In this document: in pieces, positions 7,397 to 10,126 of the stretch
Position numbering within the stretch: the first letter of the stretch is position 1
How the letters are laid out: each line of letters opens with the position of its first letter
Assembly: GCA_017473665.1 (NCBI GenBank)
Contig: JAFUKK010000086.1
Coordinates: forward strand, 1-10,126
DNA from: Lachnospiraceae bacterium
GTDB lineage: Bacteria > Bacillota > Clostridia > Lachnospirales > Lachnospiraceae
Direction of reading: 5' to 3'
Length of the DNA: 10,126 nt
Translations under genes and position numbers: made by a program
Notes under the pieces: generated by a model
The model's database searches: none
The model's input: only the letters and a program-made list of their open reading frames with translations
Told to the model about the DNA's origin: nothing

Positions 7397-7425
7397 TTGG
7401 CATTTGATGCCTTATATGTTAAGAT
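7397..7425 (+). promoter_or_regulatory. Sigma-A promoter of the yjfB-like gene
   Basis: TTGGCA (7397-7402) and TAAGAT (7420-7425) are 17 bases apart, giving a start near 7432 and a leader of about 45 bases. A GCTGATAC at 7441-7448 resembles the -10 element of flagellar sigma-D promoters (GCCGATAA). The nearest TAAA lies only 12 bases upstream rather than about 15, so sigma-D control is not supported. Confidence 0.55.
7399..7411. repeat. Short inverted repeat overlapping the yjfB -35 box
   Basis: GGCAT (7399-7403), TTG, ATGCC (7407-7411) is a perfect inverted repeat that shares four bases with the -35 box. It could be an operator. As an RNA hairpin it lacks a T run, so it is not a convincing terminator for the preceding operon. 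Arms of five bases are short and may be chance. Confidence 0.3.
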
Positions 7426-7448
7426 AAAATTAGAAAAGAAGCTGATAC

Positions 7449-7461
7449 GCCCTTAAAGGGC
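7449..7461. repeat. Inverted repeat in the yjfB leader, just before the ribosome binding site
   Basis: GCCCTT, A, AAGGGC is perfectly symmetrical. In RNA it could fold as GCCC/GGGC with a TTAAA loop, ending five bases before the GGGAGG ribosome binding site (7466-7471). It might stabilise the mRNA 5' end or tune translation. It does not occlude the binding site. Confidence 0.35.
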
Positions 7462-7476
7462 AGATGGGAGGTATTT

Positions 7477-7668
7477 ATGGATATTGCAGGATTGTCCGGT
7501 GTTATGAGTACTGTGAATTTGCAGAGTCAGGTAGGAGTGGCGGTGATTAGCAAGGCCATGGATACCAATGAAGTATTGGGTCAGGGACTGGTGGAGATGA
7601 TTGATGCAGCGGCCATGGAGCAGAGTGTGAATCCACAGGTTGGCTCCAATATTGACATTCGCATTTAA
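7477..7668 (+). CDS. YjfB-family small protein (putative motility-associated)
   Basis: This is a 63-residue protein with no signal peptide or membrane segment. It has the YjfB-family pattern: an MDIAGLSGVMS start, a central VGVAVISKAMDTNEVLGQGLVEMI helix region and a short polar tail ending in NPQVGSNIDIRI. In B. subtilis yjfB belongs to the sigma-D (motility) regulon, and the family is annotated only as putative motility protein; its biochemical role is unknown. The start is set by GGGAGG at 7466-7471, five bases upstream. It sits between its own promoter and terminator, about 120 bases after the cvfB-like gene, with no flagellar gene in view. Confidence 0.8.
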   Translation: MDIAGLSGVMSTVNLQSQVGVAVISKAMDTNEVLGQGLVEMIDAAAMEQSVNPQVGSNIDIRI

Positions 7669-7677
7669 GAAGAGTAG

Positions 7678-7705
7678 AAAGCCCGCCTGTATAGGCGGGC
7701 TTTTT
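7678..7705. terminator. Strong hairpin terminator between convergent yjfB and the lipoprotein gene
   Basis: AAAGCCCGCCT (7678-7688) pairs with AGGCGGGCTTT (7693-7703) around a GTAT loop. A five-T run (7701-7705) ends plus-strand transcripts from yjfB. On the minus strand the same hairpin is followed by TTTCTACTCTTC, a weaker U tract, so it probably also serves the lipoprotein gene, whose stop codon overlaps its edge at 7704-7706. Confidence 0.9.
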
Positions 7706-8633
7706 ATTCTGCATCAGAATATAAGAAAAGTTTCCCGTATTTTTGGGCAATGGTGCGTTGAAAGGTTTGCTTTATTTCAGTGTTTGATAATGAGTCTGTA
7801 TAAACGCCGCAGATATCATGACTGTATATGAAATCGCGGACAGTATCGGTATCGTTAAAGGTATGCATGAATACGTAGCCGCCACTGGCATGTACTTTGT
7901 CGATAAAAGTTAAATCGCTACGGGCGGGAAAAGTAGTAAAGACCTTGATGCCTTTGGAAAGAGCAAAGTCAAAAACATCATCGTAGGAGAATTCCATGCC
8001 TTGGTTGTACAAGGTGTATATGACGGACTTCCAGGGGTGAATTTTATAGATGATATCATACATCTCATTGTTGTAAATCTGGGGGATGATACGGTCCAGG
8101 ACGGCGGGGTCTGTGGCTGTGGCAGTATTTACTATTTGTGTAAAGGTATTGGTAATCATGGGGTCCACAGTATCTTTAGTATCAGTAATGAGATACATAT
8201 CCGGGTATTGGACCATTAGGTCTATAATCTGTGTCAGCGTCACCGGTGTATATTTCCCGTGTATGGAAGACTGCTTAAATTCCTTCAGAGTCAGCGGAGG
8301 AGTACTTCCGGACTCGGGGATGGTTCTGCCTGTAATTTCATAAAAAGAGAGCCAATCATGACCTGCTACAGCAGTCTGTTCGGAAGTTAGCATAAAGTCC
8401 ACCTCGAAAAATCTATGACCGGCTTGGTAGTTTTGTTCGAAGGCTTCCAGACAATTGGTGACGGTGTATCCATCCACTTCTCCGAAACCATGGGCGATAG
8501 CCATTGCATCGTTAAGCCAGCTATATTCGTTGGTTAGGGAGTATGCGGAGCAAGGAACTTTGTGAGAGGAACAACCGCTTAGGATAGAAATGGCGGCGAT
8601 GGTATAAAGTATGATTAACAGTTTAGATTTCAT
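7704..8633 (-). CDS. Secreted lipoprotein, glycerophosphodiester phosphodiesterase / PI-PLC-like
   Basis: This 309-residue protein has a lipoprotein signal peptide (a basic MKSK start, a hydrophobic core and lipobox LSGC with Cys21), so it should be anchored outside the membrane. The TIM-barrel phosphodiesterase signature follows: AHGFG with His48, FFEVDF with Glu77 and Asp79, and GHDW with His92. The His-Glu-x-Asp-His spacing fits GDPD enzymes. Two departures are visible: the usual His-Arg pair is His-Gly, and the third metal ligand, normally Glu in an IEIK-type strand, appears as Asp151 in LITDTK. The end, GVYTDSL, is typical of the superfamily. Substrate is unproven; glycerophosphodiesters or teichoic-acid-type polymers are plausible for a surface enzyme next to an LTA-synthase-family gene. 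The start has GGAGG five bases upstream (8639-8643 on the plus strand). Confidence 0.85.
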   Translation of the reverse strand: MKSKLLIILYTIAAISILSGCSSHKVPCSAYSLTNEYSWLNDAMAIAHGFGEVDGYTVTNCLEAFEQNYQAGHRFFEVDFMLTSEQTAVAGHDWLSFYEITGRTIPESGSTPPLTLKEFKQSSIHGKYTPVTLTQIIDLMVQYPDMYLITDTKDTVDPMITNTFTQIVNTATATDPAVLDRIIPQIYNNEMYDIIYKIHPWKSVIYTLYNQGMEFSYDDVFDFALSKGIKVFTTFPARSDLTFIDKVHASGGYVFMHTFNDTDTVRDFIYSHDICGVYTDSLSNTEIKQTFQRTIAQKYGKLFLYSDAE

Positions 8634-8666
8634 GGCTGCCTCCGTGAAGATGGTACTTATAGGGAT

Positions 8667-8695
8667 ATTATGGCATATTAGCGGATAAAATTCAA
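8667..8695 (-). promoter_or_regulatory. Probable promoter of the lipoprotein gene
   Basis: On the minus strand, TTGAAT (plus 8690-8695) and CATAAT (plus 8667-8672) are 17 bases apart, giving a start near 8660 and a leader of about 27 bases before the ATG at 8633. No equally good promoter was found for the divergent gene on the plus strand. TAAAAT at 8686-8691 could be its -10, but it lacks a good -35. Confidence 0.5.
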
Positions 8696-8700
8696 TTTTA
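8686..8700. promoter_or_regulatory. AT-rich perfect palindrome in the divergent intergenic region (possible operator)
   Basis: TAAAATT, C, AATTTTA is a perfect inverted repeat with 7-base arms. It covers the -35 box of the minus-strand promoter and lies directly before the ribosome binding site (8703-8709) of the plus-strand gene. A regulator bound here could control both genes. AT-rich symmetry arises by chance more often than mixed sequence, so confidence is modest. Confidence 0.35.
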
Positions 8701-8714
8701 AGAAGGAGATACTT

Positions 8715-10126
8715 ATGTCTAAAATATGTAAATGGCTCAGGACCAATAAAATCAGGGTCCTGTTTGGAATCATATTGTTATTTTTGGAAGTAATATTGGG
8801 CATATGGCCGGTGGGCTTGGGATACTATTATAAAAAACTGCTTTTGCTGATAAGCGTGCTTACATTTCTGGGGATTATCATGCCGGTGGCGGAAAGGGTG
8901 AAAACCTGGATGATTGCATTGGTGGCATTGATTTCACCGGGAGTAATCATTTTCTGGTTGGAGCGTATGCTGGAGCATCGGACGGATATTTCGCCGGAGG
9001 CAATATTCTACAATATGGTGATTGCCTATTTGATTCAAGTGATTGTATGGTTGGTAACACTGTCTTTGAGGGGAGCGGTTATAGGTACTGCCGCATTTTT
9101 GACAATCATTTATACGGTTAACTATTTTGTTTATATCTTCCGTGGCAGGGCCGTTTCGGTAAATGATTTGACAGCTTGGCGTACAGCTGCAAAGGTAGTG
9201 GGAAATTACGATTTTACGCCCAATAACATCATGGTGGTAGCATGGTGTTTCGCCATTATGTTTGTAGTATATGCTGCCAGATGCGGCAGGCAGTATCTGT
9301 GCGGTTGGGAACGTTCCCGTAAAATCCTGCTGCGGGTAATCTGTCTGTTGGCCGGAGCGGGCCTGTTTTGGGGTGGAAAGACCGTGCTGGTAGGTGAAAG
9401 CTTCTGGGAGAAGAGAGGAATCATAACAGAAAATGGTTTTGCCGGATTGTTTCATTCCGATGGATTCCTGGTATCCGGTTGTATTGAGCTGAGCCGGGGA
9501 AAAATTAATAAACCTCAGGGCTATACGGTGGAAATTGCAGAAGAGATGCTGGCCCGGTATGAGGAAAATGGCGGGCAGGATGAGCTACCCCATATTATTT
9601 TGATTATGAACGAAAGTTTTGCAGACTTGCGGGTGTGGGGGGATTTGGAATTGAATCAGGAATGTCTCCCCTTTTATAACAGTCTGGAGCAGGATACGGT
9701 AAGAGGACAGTTGCATGCTTCTGTATTAGGGGGCGGTACTGCAAATTCAGAGTTTGAAGTGCTTACCGGTTGTGCCATGGGATTGTTGCCCGCATCTTAT
9801 TATCCCTATCAGCAGTTGATTACGAGGGAGTTTCCTTCCATGGTGTCCCTGCTCAAGGAGGAAGGGTATACTACTTACTCCATTCATCCGGAAAATCGTA
9901 AAAATTGGAACCGGGAGAAGGTGTATGAATACCTGGGATTTGATCATAGCTATTGGATGGAGGATTTTGCAGGAGGAGAGGTGTTGCATGCAGGCATTTC
10001 TGATGCAGAGATCTACCGACGTGTGATTGAGTTGTATGAAGCAAGGGAGACAGGCTCCAAATTGTTCCTCTATAATGTAACTATGCAAAACCATGGGGGA
10101 TATACCTGGGTGGACCTGGAGGAGAA
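8715..10126 (+). CDS. LTA-synthase-family membrane phosphoglycerol transferase / sulfatase (3' end outside window)
   Basis: The frame is open to the right edge, giving 470 residues; family members usually run to about 600 or more, so the tail is missing. The N-terminal half holds several hydrophobic membrane segments (about 15-33, 41-58, 64-82, 98-118, 121-143, 171-188, 204-222). The extracellular alkaline-phosphatase-like domain then begins at PHIILIMNESF with metal ligand Glu300, followed by GGGTANSEFEVLTG, in which Thr342 is the expected catalytic nucleophile, and TMQNHGGY with His460, all as in LtaS. LtaS-type enzymes transfer glycerol phosphate from phosphatidylglycerol onto a growing chain, leaving diacylglycerol. 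Whether this one makes lipoteichoic acid or modifies another glycan cannot be decided. The start has AAGGAGA at 8703-8709. It is divergent from the lipoprotein phosphodiesterase gene. Confidence 0.92.
   Translation, partial: MSKICKWLRTNKIRVLFGIILLFLEVILGIWPVGLGYYYKKLLLLISVLTFLGIIMPVAERVKTWMIALVALISPGVIIFWLERMLEHRTDISPEAIFYNMVIAYLIQVIVWLVTLSLRGAVIGTAAFLTIIYTVNYFVYIFRGRAVSVNDLTAWRTAAKVVGNYDFTPNNIMVVAWCFAIMFVVYAARCGRQYLCGWERSRKILLRVICLLAGAGLFWGGKTVLVGESFWEKRGIITENGFAGLFHSDGFLVSGCIELSRGKINKPQGYTVEIAEEMLARYEENGGQDELPHIILIMNESFADLRVWGDLELNQECLPFYNSLEQDTVRGQLHASVLGGGTANSEFEVLTGCAMGLLPASYYPYQQLITREFPSMVSLLKEEGYTTYSIHPENRKNWNREKVYEYLGFDHSYWMEDFAGGEVLHAGISDAEIYRRVIELYEARETGSKLFLYNVTMQNHGGYTWVDLEE

Noticed and set aside
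7399..7411. Terminator of the cvfB operon
   Set aside because: The stem is only five base pairs with a three-base loop and is followed by TTATATGTT rather than a T run.
7441..7448. Sigma-D (flagellar) promoter for yjfB
   Set aside because: The -10-like element is present, but the TAAA element is at 12 bases rather than about 15, and a well-spaced sigma-A promoter lies just upstream.
8934..9455. 173-residue minus-strand open frame
   Set aside because: It lies wholly inside the LTA-synthase-family gene, overlaps its membrane segments, is rich in unlikely Cys/His/Gln/Tyr runs and has no ribosome binding site or recognisable domain.
1..10126. CRISPR array, transposon, integrase, toxin-antitoxin or phage-defence system
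   Set aside because: No regularly spaced repeats, terminal inverted repeats, transposase or integrase motifs, or small paired genes were found on either strand; every long gene belongs to an ordinary cellular family.

Overview
The window looks like chromosomal DNA from a Bacillota member of the class Clostridia, most likely a Lachnospiraceae-type gut anaerobe. This rests on moderate GC content, strong AGGAGG-type ribosome binding sites, sigma-A promoters, a type III glutamine synthetase, a stand-alone acyl-ACP thioesterase, a CvfB homologue, a YjfB-type small protein and an LTA-synthase-family enzyme. The genus is an inference; there is no rRNA to place it. No phage, insertion sequence, integrase or CRISPR array is visible, so this is core-genome-like DNA rather than an island.

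Layout. (1) 1-653: the C-terminal part of a U32-family protein running in from the left edge. (2) 654-2953: a sigma-A promoter with a perfect palindrome across its -35 box, a type III glutamine synthetase (glnN), and a strong hairpin terminator. (3) 3012-3206: a complete stand-alone tRNA unit (AT-rich upstream stretch, TTGCCA/TATATT promoter, tRNA-Gln(CUG), terminator). (4) 3237-7355: a tight four-gene plus-strand operon encoding a GT-C/GT39-type membrane glycosyltransferase, a CPBP intramembrane protease, an acyl-ACP thioesterase and a CvfB-like S1 RNA-binding protein. The gaps are 19 and 14 bases, then a 4-base overlap. The cvfB-like gene carries an in-frame TAG between its first and second OB-fold domains. 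(5) 7397-7705: a small yjfB-like gene with its own promoter, ending in a hairpin terminator. (6) 7704-8633 (minus): a GDPD/PI-PLC-like lipoprotein that converges on yjfB. (7) 8715-10126: an LTA-synthase-family membrane phosphoglycerol transferase, divergent from the lipoprotein gene and cut off by the right edge.

How the genes may work together. Apart from nitrogen assimilation (glutamine synthetase) and translation (tRNA-Gln, the U32 protein), the window is dominated by the cell envelope. It holds a lipid-linked-sugar glycosyltransferase, a membrane protease, fatty-acyl release, and a divergent pair in which one enzyme builds polyglycerolphosphate-type polymers and the other is a secreted phosphodiesterase of the glycerophosphodiester-cleaving superfamily. 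The most notable anomaly is the amber-interrupted cvfB homologue. The remaining interest is in palindromes overlapping promoters (glnN, yjfB and the divergent lipoprotein/LTA-synthase region). The only stretch over 300 bases without a protein gene is 2910-3309, which holds a terminator, the tRNA unit and the operon promoter.
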